A DNA stretch of 64,000 bases from Phymatolithon calcareum. Its lineage: Eukaryota; Rhodophyta; Florideophyceae; Hapalidiales. The notes under the pieces are model-generated. The model was not told where the DNA came from. It saw nothing but the letters and a program-made list of their open reading frames with translations, and made no database searches. Positions within the stretch are counted from its first letter, which is position 1, and each line of letters starts with the position of its first letter. Where the stretch lies: positions 2,232,001-2,296,000 of the forward strand of contig OZ345355.1 in NCBI GenBank assembly GCA_977006965.1, in the 5' to 3' direction. Position numbers and translations under genes: made by a program. Shown piece after piece: positions 10,771-20,717 of this stretch.

Positions 10771-10844
10771 TTCTAGGCATATACTACTAGCATTAGCTTC
10801 CTAAATCGGATTTGCATAGAATCACGTCAATGGCTCTAGCCACG

Positions 10845-12330
10845 TCAATCTCTTCTGCAGGGGTCCATGTAGGCTTCTTTAGGATTCTTTTGAGTGTTCC
10901 AACGGTCCAAATCTTCGATTAAACTTCGATGGGTTTCTCCGAAAATGGCCAACAAACCACCTTGCGCAAAGAATTTCATCCTCACTGCTTGGAGCGCATG
11001 GCGAACGAAATTTTCCTGATGCGTTGCTCTTCTTACTGTTCCCATACTCACCGAAGGCCAGATCTATCTTGAATGTCCGTTGCGGTGTTTGATTCCCGTA
11101 TACAGTCGAGAGTTTCGAGTTCTAGCTCTGCCCCTGTTTCGTCTGTCTCCTCCACAATCCTGCTAAATCTTCGTCTTAGCATTCGGAGCAGGTGCTGTCG
11201 GCGAAACTCCCATAGCTCTATTTGGCACAGTTTCATTAGTCTTCTCCAGTGCCGCGCTGCCCACTTCCCGAATAATATCGTTGCGATGTCCTTCTGAATT
11301 TTCACTGCTGCTTTTGACACACCGATTGCGTCCGTTGTTATTTTCGCAGCGTACTCATATACTGGCCTGATAAAAGCTTTGAAGAGCCAAATGCTCTTTT
11401 CGGTGCTATATCCTCTTATTGTCAGGCCTAGGTTACTCATGAGATGTACTTTGGCGCTTTCGCTTTTGAAGCGCTCCAGAAGCCTGGCGTCCCGAATACC
11501 GTTCGCGTCAATTGTCGTCCCGACACATTCTGCAGTGCGCTGCACTTCAATTTCTTCGTCTGCCAGTATGATGGGTTTTCTGATCCTTCGACGCGGGCGT
11601 CTGACTAAACATTTTCGGGTCGACCACGTCATCCGATATACCCGTGCCCATTCGGAGCATTCCTGGAGCATTTTCTGTGGTTCTTCTTCGTTCCTGGCCA
11701 TTATTATGACGTCTTCTGCGACCCTGTTTAAACGAAGGCTCGCGTTAGAATCATTGAGGTTAATTACCGTGACTCTTTCTGCCAGTGCATCCATGAAGAT
11801 GTTGAAGAGTGTGCGGCTAATGGGGATCCTTGGGGACTCCGCGCTCGCTTGTCCCCTGAGTTCTTCCTGCGTCGTTCATAACAGTGAATGTAGTCTTCTG
11901 CAGCGAAAAGGAGGCAAGTGATGCAACATTTGCTTAGAGTCTGAGATCGATTTCTCGCATAAGCTCCTCTCTTGGGACTCAGTCGTATGCTGACTTTTGG
12001 TCTAACGCGGCTATTGTGCACCTTCCTTGTTTCAAGGCTGCTATGTAACGGATGAGGGCCTTTCCGTGCCATTTCTGGGCTGGAAGCCCATTTGGGATCT
12101 GTTGAATCCATATTCCTTCCAAGTCAGTTTCCCCACTGCTGATTCAAATATGTTGCGACCGTGCGATAATAGAGAAATTGGTCTGTAGCTTTTTGGTCAG
12201 CTTGGATATCCTTTCTTGAATATTGGAACCACCAGTGCCTTACTCCAATCGTCAGGCCAGCAGCCGAGCTGGCCAGCGTTTGTGATCGTAGCTAGCAGGA
12301 AGCTACAGGTATCCCAGCATGATATATCGT
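10845..12330 (-). pseudogene. LINE-C reverse transcriptase, frameshifted
   Basis: Minus-strand RT spread over several frames. 12330-11764 has WPDDW, YRPISLLSHGRN, QMGFQPRNGTER and ALDQKSAYD. Then SPQGSP continues as FMDALAERV in the frame 11794-11048. There the usual FADD box is VAEDVIIMA, followed by MTWSTRKCLV, ECVGTTIDANG and FIRPVYEYAAKITTD. The C-terminal piece is 11051-10845. Frame breaks near 11770 and 12000 make it inactive. The 11794-11048 part is still open in both unit A copies (second copy 25256-24726, cut by another LINE). Confidence 0.72.
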
Positions 12331-12831
12331 AATCTACCATATGTTAAAACTTATTGCCCTCATTCAAAAAGTCGCGAGAACCCCGTAAATGCGGTATGTT
12401 CTCGTGTTCCGAGAGAGCAAATGATATCTACGTTTGAATAGGTAATATTACCGAACCCTTTCTCCAGTGTAAAGTATTACCTTATAGTCAGTCACGCGCT
12501 TGGTGAAACAGCCTGTGGAGGAAAACTAACAATGTTCGAATATTTGTGAAGAGAGAATGATTATCACGTGAGGAATAATAGGGATATAGGTCGCTTTTGA
12601 AATTCCCATCTCATTGTTCTACTTTATTCACTAAAGTAAAAAGCAGGGGTTGCCAAATGCAGAAAAAACAAGACTCTGTGTTTTTCGGCGGTGATCTTTG
12701 CGTTGCACACGCTTGGAATCTCTCCAAAGACGATCTACTGCGCCATAGAAAATTGGAAGACGTGGGCATCCCACCCCGCATCACACTGTGCTCAAAAAAC
12801 AAAAGAAAGAGAACATGAAAATGCGAGTGAG
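12331..12831. other. Unit A noncoding stretch
   Basis: Also present at 25790-26284. It has an inverted repeat CGAGAAC/GTTCTCG near 12378-12408. Short frames on both strands are not supported as genes. It may contain the 3' end of the secreted-protein gene transcript. Confidence 0.45.
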
Positions 12832-13275
12832 TTAACTCAAAGAGAGACGGAATGGTACGCAGGCATTGAAACGTACCGAGAAAAGAGCTTCGTTCTTGAA
12901 ATTCATGACCTGTGCAGAGCCGTTTGAGCACGAGATCTGGTACTCATAAGCAGTTGTAAGCTCACGAAACTCTTCTCTATCACTGGTTGGCCACAGATTG
13001 GCATGATTGCGTCTCCGAATCGGACGACGCCAACGACCTCGACGACCTCGGCGACGATAGCTGAGCCCCTCAATGAAACTTAGATCGCATCCATTTGGCT
13101 TGGGCACAGACACTTTCTGAGAATCTGTGATGAGCTTGGCGACCGGTAATGACCCGTTATTTTCGCAGAGCATGAGAACTCCGTGCAGAATTGAAGGCGT
13201 TCTAATCTCTATGGCTTCAGTGAATAGAAGCATGGAGAGAATGAGCAGAATACTGCATGCTGTGATGCTGCCCAT
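12832..13275 (-). CDS. Small secreted Arg-rich protein, copy 1
   Basis: 147 residues, function unknown. Residues 1-22 are a clear signal peptide (MGSITACSILLILSMLLFTEA), so the product is probably exported or enters the ER. The middle has a very basic stretch (YRRRGRRGRWRRPIRRRNH), which could bind nucleic acid or polyanions or be a cleavage region. The remainder has scattered Cys residues and no family I recognise. The ATG at 13275 is the first in frame and directly starts the signal peptide. A TATAAAA lies 102 bp upstream. The copy at 26285-26728 is also open and differs by only a few substitutions. Because the surrounding elements decay, two open copies favour a real gene, but recent duplication is an alternative explanation. 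Confidence 0.62.
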   Translation of the reverse strand: MGSITACSILLILSMLLFTEAIEIRTPSILHGVLMLCENNGSLPVAKLITDSQKVSVPKPNGCDLSFIEGLSYRRRGRRGRWRRPIRRRNHANLWPTSDREEFRELTTAYEYQISCSNGSAQVMNFKNEALFSVRFNACVPFRLSLS

Positions 13276-13376
13276 CGTCGCAGGTGTGGGAGAGCTCCGG
13301 GCAAGAACTAGATAATCAGGGAAGCTTGTTCGAGTTTTTTGAGCAAAGGAATCGACAAAGAGACGGCTCCCTACTA

Positions 13377-13383
13377 TTTTATA
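13377..13383 (-). promoter_or_regulatory. TATA box, secreted protein copy 1
   Basis: TATAAAA on the minus strand, 102 bp before the ATG at 13275. The same box at the same distance occurs in copy 2. Confidence 0.45.
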
Positions 13384-13399
13384 GGCTCAAAAGGGAAAA

Positions 13400-14246
13400 G
13401 CGTATAGATTGTGGGGGAGGGGGAGCGTTGCTTGATTATCTTCCACATATCACTTTCCTATTGTAGATTTTGTAACTTTTGATACATCGTTCTTATTAAG
13501 ACATGTCATCTTTCAAAGGTGCTCAAGTCATTCTGAAGCCAACGTTACCCAGCACTTAGTGTAGATACAATATGCTCCTAAACCGTTTTTCTCAAAATTA
13601 TGGAAGTCTAGATCGTAGTTCTCAGCACTGCTTAATGGTGATTGCATTTGAACCGCGCCTTTCCTGAGCTAACGATATGGCTATGTTGCCGGTCATTGAT
13701 TGTTTCTTTTGAAGAAAAGTGAGAGAAAATCATAAGGGTTTAATTAATGTCACGATTCCAGTCGTAAAGACTGGAAAAATTATCTAGAAATTTTGAAGAT
13801 GAACTTCCTTGAAAAGCAGATCTGCTCTTACTTCCATATCTTGAACTTGAATGCTACCAAAGTGGAATTTGCTTTTCAAATGATTATAAATAGGCGAATT
13901 GCATGCCACTGATGCGAGTTTGAGTGAACGAACTTTTTAAGGTCCGCGAAGAAGGGTCTCATCTCGCAGGCCAATTACGCAAAAATGGTTTTGTCACACG
14001 ACACCAATTATATTTTGTTCTACAATTGCTCCAGTCGAGAGAACACTTATGCATGCGGGCTAGACTGATTTCTTTTTTAGTGGTTTGTAAATTTCGCAGA
14101 AAGACGTGCTTTGTCCGTCTATTAGTGTCGGAGTAGAAGGTGTCATCACCACATGACTTCACTGACACGTGGAAAAAATCGATTTTGGTTTTCCACCGAA
14201 TGAACGATGTCGAAAATGTTCCATTTCCAACGTCTTAATTCTCTCT
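13400..14246. other. Unit A noncoding stretch
   Basis: Repeated at 26853-27699. It contains a plus-strand TATAAATA (13885-13892) followed by a 70-codon frame (13924-14136) that has only a GTG start. I do not call it a gene. The stretch ends at CT (14245-14246), the target of the DNA transposon. Confidence 0.5.
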
Positions 14247-14445
14247 GGGAAGTACGGGAAACTTGTAATTTTCTCCTTTCAAAAGCCCAGCTCTAAACCG
14301 CCAATCTGCAGAAAATACAAAATCTCAATTGTTGGAAAGAAATATTTCGAGGCCGAATCATATGTGTAAGCAATAAAACACAACATAAAGTGGTGTCCAC
14401 GACCAGCGAAAGAAGTATGCATGCGTCTCCGGAGCGCTCGTTGTC

Positions 14446-15371
14446 ATGCCTATCACTGCAGACGATATCAAGCACCACGCCCGCCCTATGCTACGAAATG
14501 CTTGCGGCCTGTACAATGTTGCGCAAGTCCGACGATTTCGAGCCCTATTCGGAGTCTCTGTTGCTGTAGCCACGGAAACGTGGAACAAAGTTGCGCCGCG
14601 CGTTCCCGCATACTCAGCACCGAATCATCTTCTCTGGTCATTGCTATTCTTGAAAGTGTACGGTAGTGAATTTGTCCATTGCGCGATCTGCAAGGTCGAC
14701 GAGAAGACATTCCGAAAATGAGCTTGGATATTTGTCGTGCTAATTTCAGAGCTCCAAGTGGTAATTTCTCATTTCTCATCTTTTCATTCTACCTTTACTC
14801 GGCTGTGGCACTAACTGGAGCGAATTGCCATTGTCAGATTGTTTGGAGTAACCGGCTTTCAGGAAAACAATACAAAGTTGAGCACTCAGAAAAGGTCTGT
14901 TTTGTGTCTGTTGATGGCACAGACTGTACAATTCGAGAACCGTCGCCGTTTAGTCCAGAATGGTATTCTCATAAGAGCCATGGACCTGGAGTTCGCTATG
15001 AGGTTGGTATTTCGATTGAGACTGGAGATACAGTCTGGGTTTTTGGACCCTTTGCGTGCGGTTCGAATCCAGACGTCAATATTTTTAGATCCCGGATGAA
15101 ACTAAGACTGTTGGAAAATGAATGTGTAGTCGCGGACAAAGGCTATCAGGACGAATCATGTGTTCGAGACGGTATAATTGAAACAGAATATGAAAGGTTT
15201 ATATCTAACGTACGCGCAAGGCATGAAACAGCAAACAGGCGGCTGAAGCAATTTTTTGTTTTGAGCCATCGTTTCCGACACTGCCTTCACAGACACTCTG
15301 TTTGCTTTCTTGCTGTAGCGAATCTCACTCAACTATCTATTGAAAATGGAGAGCCATTATTTTCTCTTTAG
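14446..15371 (+). pseudogene. DDE transposase (DDE_Tnp_4/HARBI1-like), one TGA
   Basis: Cut-and-paste transposase. Exon 1 (14446-14760) begins MPITADDIKHHARPML and has ATETWNKV and HLLWSLLFLKVY. Exon 2 (14838-15371) has the catalytic core: VSVDGTDC (first Asp), EWYSHKSHGPGVRYEV, VFGPFACGSNPD, VVADKGYQ (second Asp) and RARHETANRRLKQFF (Glu), ending FSL. The 77-nt intron (14761-14837) has GTAATT at its 5' end, CTAAC at 14811-14815 and TTGTCAG at its 3' end, and joins exons in phase 0. An in-frame TGA (14719-14721) stands where a Trp is likely (KTFRK-stop-AWIFV). About 282 residues, short at the N-terminus relative to HARBI1 proteins (~350). Otherwise intact. Confidence 0.8.
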
Positions 15372-17725
15372 CTCTTATTTTATAAAATCTGAGGTAACCT
15401 GTGCAAAGCATAGAATAGATTGAATAGCAGACCGTTTCCCAAGATTTTAATTTGTTTGTCGTAAAATATGACCTCAAATCTATGTCATGAAAACAATATC
15501 GGGTCGTCCGGTAATTTGGTGCGAATATTGTGCAAAAACATGAAAGGTGTGATCTCCCTAATCTTATGCTCAGTAAGAGAAACAGTGTCTTTGTGTAGAG
15601 TTTTCAATACGAGTTCTTAGTTCACGTTTCTCCACGTGGGAGATTTTCTTCACATACGCAAGAACTTCTGCAAATATTTCGTTTGGTTTTAGGTTCTTAT
15701 CTGAGAAGATTATATTTTGTTTCAAGTGTATTCTTGTTAAATGTGTTTATTCGTAGAAAGGCTATTCGAGCCTTAAGATGTTCGTTTTAGGATCTCTGGG
15801 AAAGTCTCTTTCTAGGTGTACAACGTTTTTTTGTGTAACCCAATGAGTACTACCACTGCTCTACTATGTATAACAATGTTACATATTGGGGGCTTTGTGT
15901 CCGTTAATCCAGATGATACATCTTAATGTAAACCCTGCTGGCTGTCACTTCGTCATGTACAATATTGGGCGTGGAAAATAATATATCATCCTGCAGTAGA
16001 TTGAAAATTATGATCATAGCTCTCATGGCTCTCAGATGCAGCTTTTCTGTACGCTTTCCATTGATATGGGAGTCAGAACTATTAAATCATGCCAGCTAAT
16101 CATCTATAGCTTTCTACCGGACAAATGTTTTGTTCGATTGGTAGCAGTTTTTTCGAAACAATTGCATGAAAACAAGTATAAGACCAATTTCTCATAGATT
16201 TTTGTAGAGAGCAACAGCCTACTTCATTATTGACAATATTCTAAAGACTTTTCTTCATTGAAAACCATGCTACGGGAAAGGGATGATTTACAAAAAACCA
16301 TTCCTGACGCAGCAGATTCTAGAAGAACGAATAAAAGGATTTTTTGCCCTTCAATGATCTCGATGTGTAAGACAGTGTAGGCCAATGATAACATGTAGAG
16401 AATTCAGCCATATGCCTGATTTTTAATTGTAAGTTACAGTCTTCCATTTGAACCATTATTGCATATTCGAAAGTCGCGCAACCGCTTTTCTAAATATTTG
16501 TGTTGCTCCGTTCACTCAGAGGGCTGTGATACTGCAGCTCGTCGAGCGTTGTTGAAAAAAACATTATCGTCCCATCAAGGGTGCAGACAAGAATCCATTC
16601 TATGTATCCATATTACTTCAGGTCTTCATTTTGAGGAGAAAACGATCGCCAAAAAATCGGAAAACCAGTGGTTTTCTTGAAAATCAGATTCTATCTTTTA
16701 TTTTTTAAAACGTTCGATAAGACTTCTGCACATTTTTTACACATAAATTGTTTGTTGAGTGTGTTTGCTTTCCATGAACTGAAGTAGAAGCTCTGATGCC
16801 TACCATGATAGAAGATACGGGAAGGAGAAGATCGAAAAATTAGGTTCAATCGGTTTTCGAAAACCGATCATTCGAAACTCGGTAAAAACCGACTTTCAAA
16901 TCTTTAATCTTTTGTCAGCGAGACGGCGTATTTTCGATTAAATCGAATATCAAATGAAGTATATATTGCCCAGTGACACCTTGTTGTTCTTTTGAAACGG
17001 TTTACCACAGCTTTCAGAGTCAAAATTTTCAAATATTGCCTGAAATGGTGAAGAATCTGAACTTTCCCTCCAGTTGGTATGCATATGTATTTTTCTTGTC
17101 TAAATCGAGATTTTTGAATGGTTTCATGAAATAAAAACCTATATTTGGCCTCACACTCCAGAGGGGAACGCTAGGGTTCCTTTTGGTTTATTTCACGCAT
17201 CAGAAAAACCTAGCTTCTTCCAGAAAGACGTACTAAGTGAATTCAATTTTCAGAAGGATCACCGCCAATGTTTTTAGTATTGATAGAAAGACGGGCTGGG
17301 GACAGGGTTTAATCTACATTGAGTCTGAAAACATGATGGCGAGGGCCAAGAAACACTAGAGAGGCTTTTGAAAATATAACTAGAAGATCTTTATGCTCAG
17401 AATTAGTCGTAAAATTCTTGGTGCAGTATATTTGTCTTGGGTGTAAAATGTAGAAGTCTTTGCATTACGACCACGGGCCACATTTCCTCATTGCTCGTGG
17501 GAGAATGCGTAATCACAGTTATAAAATATTGTCGCTTTATGAAAATAAGGTATCTAATTGTAGTCGTATCCCAATGTATGCGAAAGGAAAAGAATAAAAG
17601 ATAAAACATTAAAATGAAAGAATTAAAATGAAGTTTATAACTGCCTAAGCTTCGTGCTAACGATCACGATGTTGGCATTTTGTAAGATACTGCCTGGAAA
17701 TAAAACGAGCTGCTATTAAAAGTGT
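15372..17725. other. Transposon interior, noncoding
   Basis: AT-rich, no gene supported. A 20-bp perfect palindrome lies at 16849-16868. A short frame at 16459-16680 and one at 17403-17609 (minus) show no recognisable features. Confidence 0.5.
16849..16868. repeat. 20-bp perfect palindrome inside transposon
   Basis: ATCGGTTTTC followed by its exact reverse complement. A partial repeat (CGGTAAAAACCG) follows at about 16881-16892. Could be a protein-binding site of the element. Confidence 0.5.
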
Positions 17726-18723
17726 CTAGTTTGTGCTTGCACGATCGTTAGTAATATTTTCAGAGGCACGCGGACGAGAACGCTGAACGTTGATAATTGC
17801 CTTCTTCTGTGGGCTGTCGTCATAGTCCTCCTCTTCGACGTCCATGTCGATGTATAGTAGCTGCTCATTACAAGGAACAGTTTCAGAGTCCGATTCATCT
17901 TTGAAACCAAAGTATGACTCTTTCAAGGAGCTTGCCTTAACCGGAGAGGGAAGACGAATTGTTGCTGTCGATTCGAGAATATCAGAACGCTTCTGACGCA
18001 GCTGCTTCAATGCCATCTCGAAGGCAAGCTTTTTGTGGATAGCCGAGGAGACGATGTCAGGGTTTGGATTTAGAAACCATTCCCGGTGCATTATATTAGG
18101 ATTGGATAGCGCATTCGGCCACTCAATCTTCACCGTAAGAAGATTATCTTCAACGTCCACCTTAACGTGCCGAGGAAATACACCAGATGGGAGTACAACG
18201 CAGACGGATAGTTTCGACTTCAGCGTTATGTTGCAAGTGGACGAAGCAATAACATGAAGCGGCATGAAATCCATACGGCCAAGAAGCAGTTCACTGGCAG
18301 ATCCATCTTCACCAATTTGCATATCCGCCATTGGTCGGGGTGCGTCATTTCCTAGGATCGCGTACAGAGCGTCTGAGCATTTCGGAACGAGATCAACGCC
18401 TCTCGTGCTCACCACAGAGCCTGTGTTTAAATCGCAGTGTTGATATCAAAAATCCAAATCAAATTCATTAGTATTCCAATACGCTTCTGACCCGCTTTGG
18501 AACGTTTGTGCCGAAATTTACCTCGCTTCGGAAGACCAAACTATTTCTTAAGCTCCGTGAAAAGCTTCACAAATTTCGGGGTGTCAAAGCACTTGAATGT
18601 GGAAATGTTTTCCTTTCGGATATCAGCCGATTTTTCCTCACCCGTGAGGGTGCCCTTGACAAACATGGGTCTGAGAACGTTAGCGGCCGCCACCTGCTCT
18701 GCTGTCATCCTCCTGGGGGCCAT
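17726..18723 (-). pseudogene. Second transposon gene, unknown, HSP20/p23-like segment
   Basis: Two exons on the minus strand. Exon 1 starts at ATG 18723 (MAPRRMTAEQVAAANVLRP) and runs to 18522. Intron 18521-18421 starts GTAAAT, has TACTAAT near 18467-18473 and ends ACACAG. Exon 2 runs to 17726. The junction keeps the frame (FGLPKR to GSVVSTRGVDL). An in-frame TAG at about 18541-18543 interrupts exon 1 (ELKK-stop-FGLP). Exon 2 contains CVVLPSGVFPRHVKVDVEDN, which looks like a beta-sandwich strand pair of the HSP20/p23 (CS) fold, then an acidic C-terminus (YIDMDVEEEDYDD). About 299 residues. Harbinger elements usually carry a Myb/SANT partner. This is not one, so it may be a partner protein of a different kind or a captured host gene. 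The fold assignment is weak. Confidence 0.5.
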
Positions 18724-19116
18724 CGCTGTAGAAAGCAATCGAGTGGGACTCCGAATTTTGCCGGTTTTCGTGAATTGGTTCGTTCCAGCACGATTCGGTG
18801 GGTGAAACGAACAGTGGCTTCTGCAGTGCAGCAAATCCAGGTCTATATCCGGTAGTTCATCGGAAAATCTGAGGTGACATGGCACCGTCGCACCACGGAG
18901 GGCTATAATACAGTTATTATGCTGGTGTTTTATTGGTCCGACGATTTGGAGTCGTCCTGACGCTAGTAGTCCCAAAATTAACTTCAAAAATTAGGCTCCG
19001 CTCAGAATGCGTGGGTCGGAGTCTTTGTATACAGTTGCAGAAAAGGATGATTATGAATTAAAAAAGTCCACTTCTGGAATAATATCCAACCAATAAAAGT
19101 CATTTCCCGTAGCCCC

Positions 19117-19675
19117 CTGTTAGTGCGACACTAAAAAATCGCAGGAGTTCGATCTAGAAGTAAGAACAAACTGGAAGTAATTTTGCTTCGTTTCAAGTTA
19201 GAAGCCCAGGTAACGCCTTGAGGATTCAATGTTGGGGGCTCGAGCAAAGCTTCCCCAAGTACAATCGCTCCCGAATAGAGGTCGAGTGTTAGTGGGACAG
19301 TAAATAGTCTCGGGAGTGCGATCCAGACGCAAATACCTACCGAAACTTCGTAGCTGAGTAGTTTTGTTTCCTGCACTATCAATATTCGACGCATCTCCCT
19401 TACAGTCTCAAGATTGTTCCTGAGGGCGTTTCATAAATCATTGTTCGAGTTCACCGTAAATTAGGCCCCTCAGTCCCGTTGCGTCTGTTGTTGAAAACGT
19501 CGCAATTGAATGATACTTCCCAGGTTCGAAGTGCGCTAGTGATCAAGGTGTGTGTAGAAAGAGGGAAAGTGTGGGACAGTGCACTGATTACGACTTTAAC
19601 CTTTTTCTATGATTACATAAAAGCAAGCTCAAAAACCCAAGTTCACGACCAGAATCAATATTGACAGTAGTTTGA
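19117..19675. other. Unit A stretch after transposon
   Basis: Matches 27698-28256. A short minus-strand frame (19131-19394) is not preserved in copy 2 as one frame, so I do not call a gene. The last 72 bp match the first bases of this window. Confidence 0.6.
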
Positions 19676-20258
19676 ACCTTATCCTGCATGAGCGCTATGG
19701 TTTCCTTCGGATTATTTTGCTTGAAGTTCGGGTACCCGGCTTCTTCTAATTTTGAGAAGAAATTTTAGCAAACTCCAGAATCCTTGCCTCCGCTTGCACG
19801 ACGTGCACTGGCATTCGAAGGTAGTTTAGCGCCTTCTCTATGATTTCCGGGTGTACCTGTTCGTCTTCATTCTTCTGCACCAAACCTTCAATAAATTTTT
19901 GAATATCGTTTGATGTCAGAGCTCCAGCTGTTTTAGCTCTTGATATGTCATTGAACTTCCCTAGGAAGAACATTGACTCGAGAATGCTCCCATCGATTGA
20001 CACCTTGTAAGATGCTACCGTCATCGACGGGACGTCCTTCTTCTTCTCGTTGACCTCATCTTCGTACCGCTTCCTCTCCTTCAAAAACCCTGTCACAACT
20101 CTTGGGTCGAGACTCCGTAAAATCGGATGGCTCACGGGTTGGAATAGTGCGGCGGTTGGTTGCTGATCGGTAGGTTGCGCCGATGATTGACTTCCACTTT
20201 CCATTGTTCGATGGTCATCCATTTCCAAATCAAACTTGAACAATATTCGTCTTAACAC
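19676..20258 (-). pseudogene. Gag-like fragment of a retroelement
   Basis: A minus-strand frame from 20258 to 19746 and its shifted continuation to about 19676 (SKLEEAGYPNFKQNNPKETI). It has SHPILRSLDPRVVTGFLKERKRYEDEV. The same pattern (HP-x-L, then FL-x3-Y-x2-EV, later a SxLES block) occurs in the Gag of the Ty3/gypsy element here (about 41470-41650: HPKLTRQDAESVRSFL, DQYVKEV, SGMLESS). Gag forms the particle coat. No zinc knuckle, Pol or LTR is attached: the fragment ends at the unit A boundary. Start: the ATG at 20258, or 20219 (MDDHRTMESGSQ). Assignment rests on this weak internal similarity. Confidence 0.5.
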
Positions 20259-20625
20259 TCAGACATTCTCCTGCAGGAAAGAAATTTCTGTAATCACTGG
20301 GAGTGAAAAGATAAGGGTTGGAGTTTATCTTGAAAAGGGGTGATTTCTCTGTGATGCGATGCCTCTGTCTAAGGTGCGATCAGGATCGCTGCTTAAATAG
20401 GGCGGGGGCGAGTAATTGCACACCCTGCAAAAAGGGGGGGCACTAACCGACGCTAGACTAAAAGTACGTTGAGTGTTAGTCGGTGTCTGCGATAAATCCG
20501 TTGGTTCCTCTTGGAAGAGTCGTTCACCATACTATGTTGACGGTGTCGGTAGCTATATCGCAAGGAGCCGTTATAGAGCTCCTAGGTCGATGGTGATAAT
20601 GTTATCCCTTGGGGGGAAATTGTAG
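20259..20625. other. Intergenic, no gene seen
   Basis: Mixed-composition sequence with G-runs near 20400-20440. No supported gene. Confidence 0.5.
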
Positions 20626-20717
20626 GTTTTTATTTTAGAAGCCCTCAACGCCGGTATTCACCAACACCAGAGCAGCTTCCCGTTCATACTGCCATCTCAT
20701 TACCCAATCAGATCACA

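Larger units (their letters stand above)
10188..12330 (-). mobile_element. LINE-C, minus strand, decayed
   Basis: The 3' end block (10188-10242, sharing TTTATTGAGAAGG and TCGGCACC with 46631-46680 and 55390-55450) is followed by RT sequence read on the minus strand up to about 12330. It was interrupted by LINE-E at 10255-10770. Both were present before unit A was duplicated, since copy 2 has the same arrangement. Confidence 0.75.
14247..19116 (+). mobile_element. Harbinger/IS5-type DNA transposon, 4.87 kb
   Basis: The paralogous unit at 27694-27706 reads CTCTCTGTTAGTG, an empty site. Here the same sequence is split by 4870 bp, with the dinucleotide CT repeated (14245-14246 and 19117-19118). 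The ends are imperfect inverted repeats: GGGAAGTACGGGAAA on the left, GGGGCTACGGGAAA on the right (reverse complement). It encodes a DDE transposase on the plus strand and a second, spliced gene on the minus strand. A 2-bp target duplication is unlike the 3 bp of classical PIF/Harbinger and closer to ISL2EU-type elements, though there AT is usual. Confidence 0.85.
10188..19675 (+). repeat. Duplicated unit A, copy 1 (left part)
   Basis: About 10450-14246 plus 19117-19675 match 22930-23784 plus 24756-28256 closely. Copy 1 alone contains the DNA transposon 14247-19116, and copy 2 alone contains the LINE 23785-24755. The match stops at about 19675, inside sequence that also starts this window. 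Confidence 0.9.

Noticed and set aside
13924-14136. 70-codon frame after a TATA-like box in unit A
   Set aside because: No ATG start and no recognisable feature. Its conservation in copy 2 is no higher than that of the flanking DNA.
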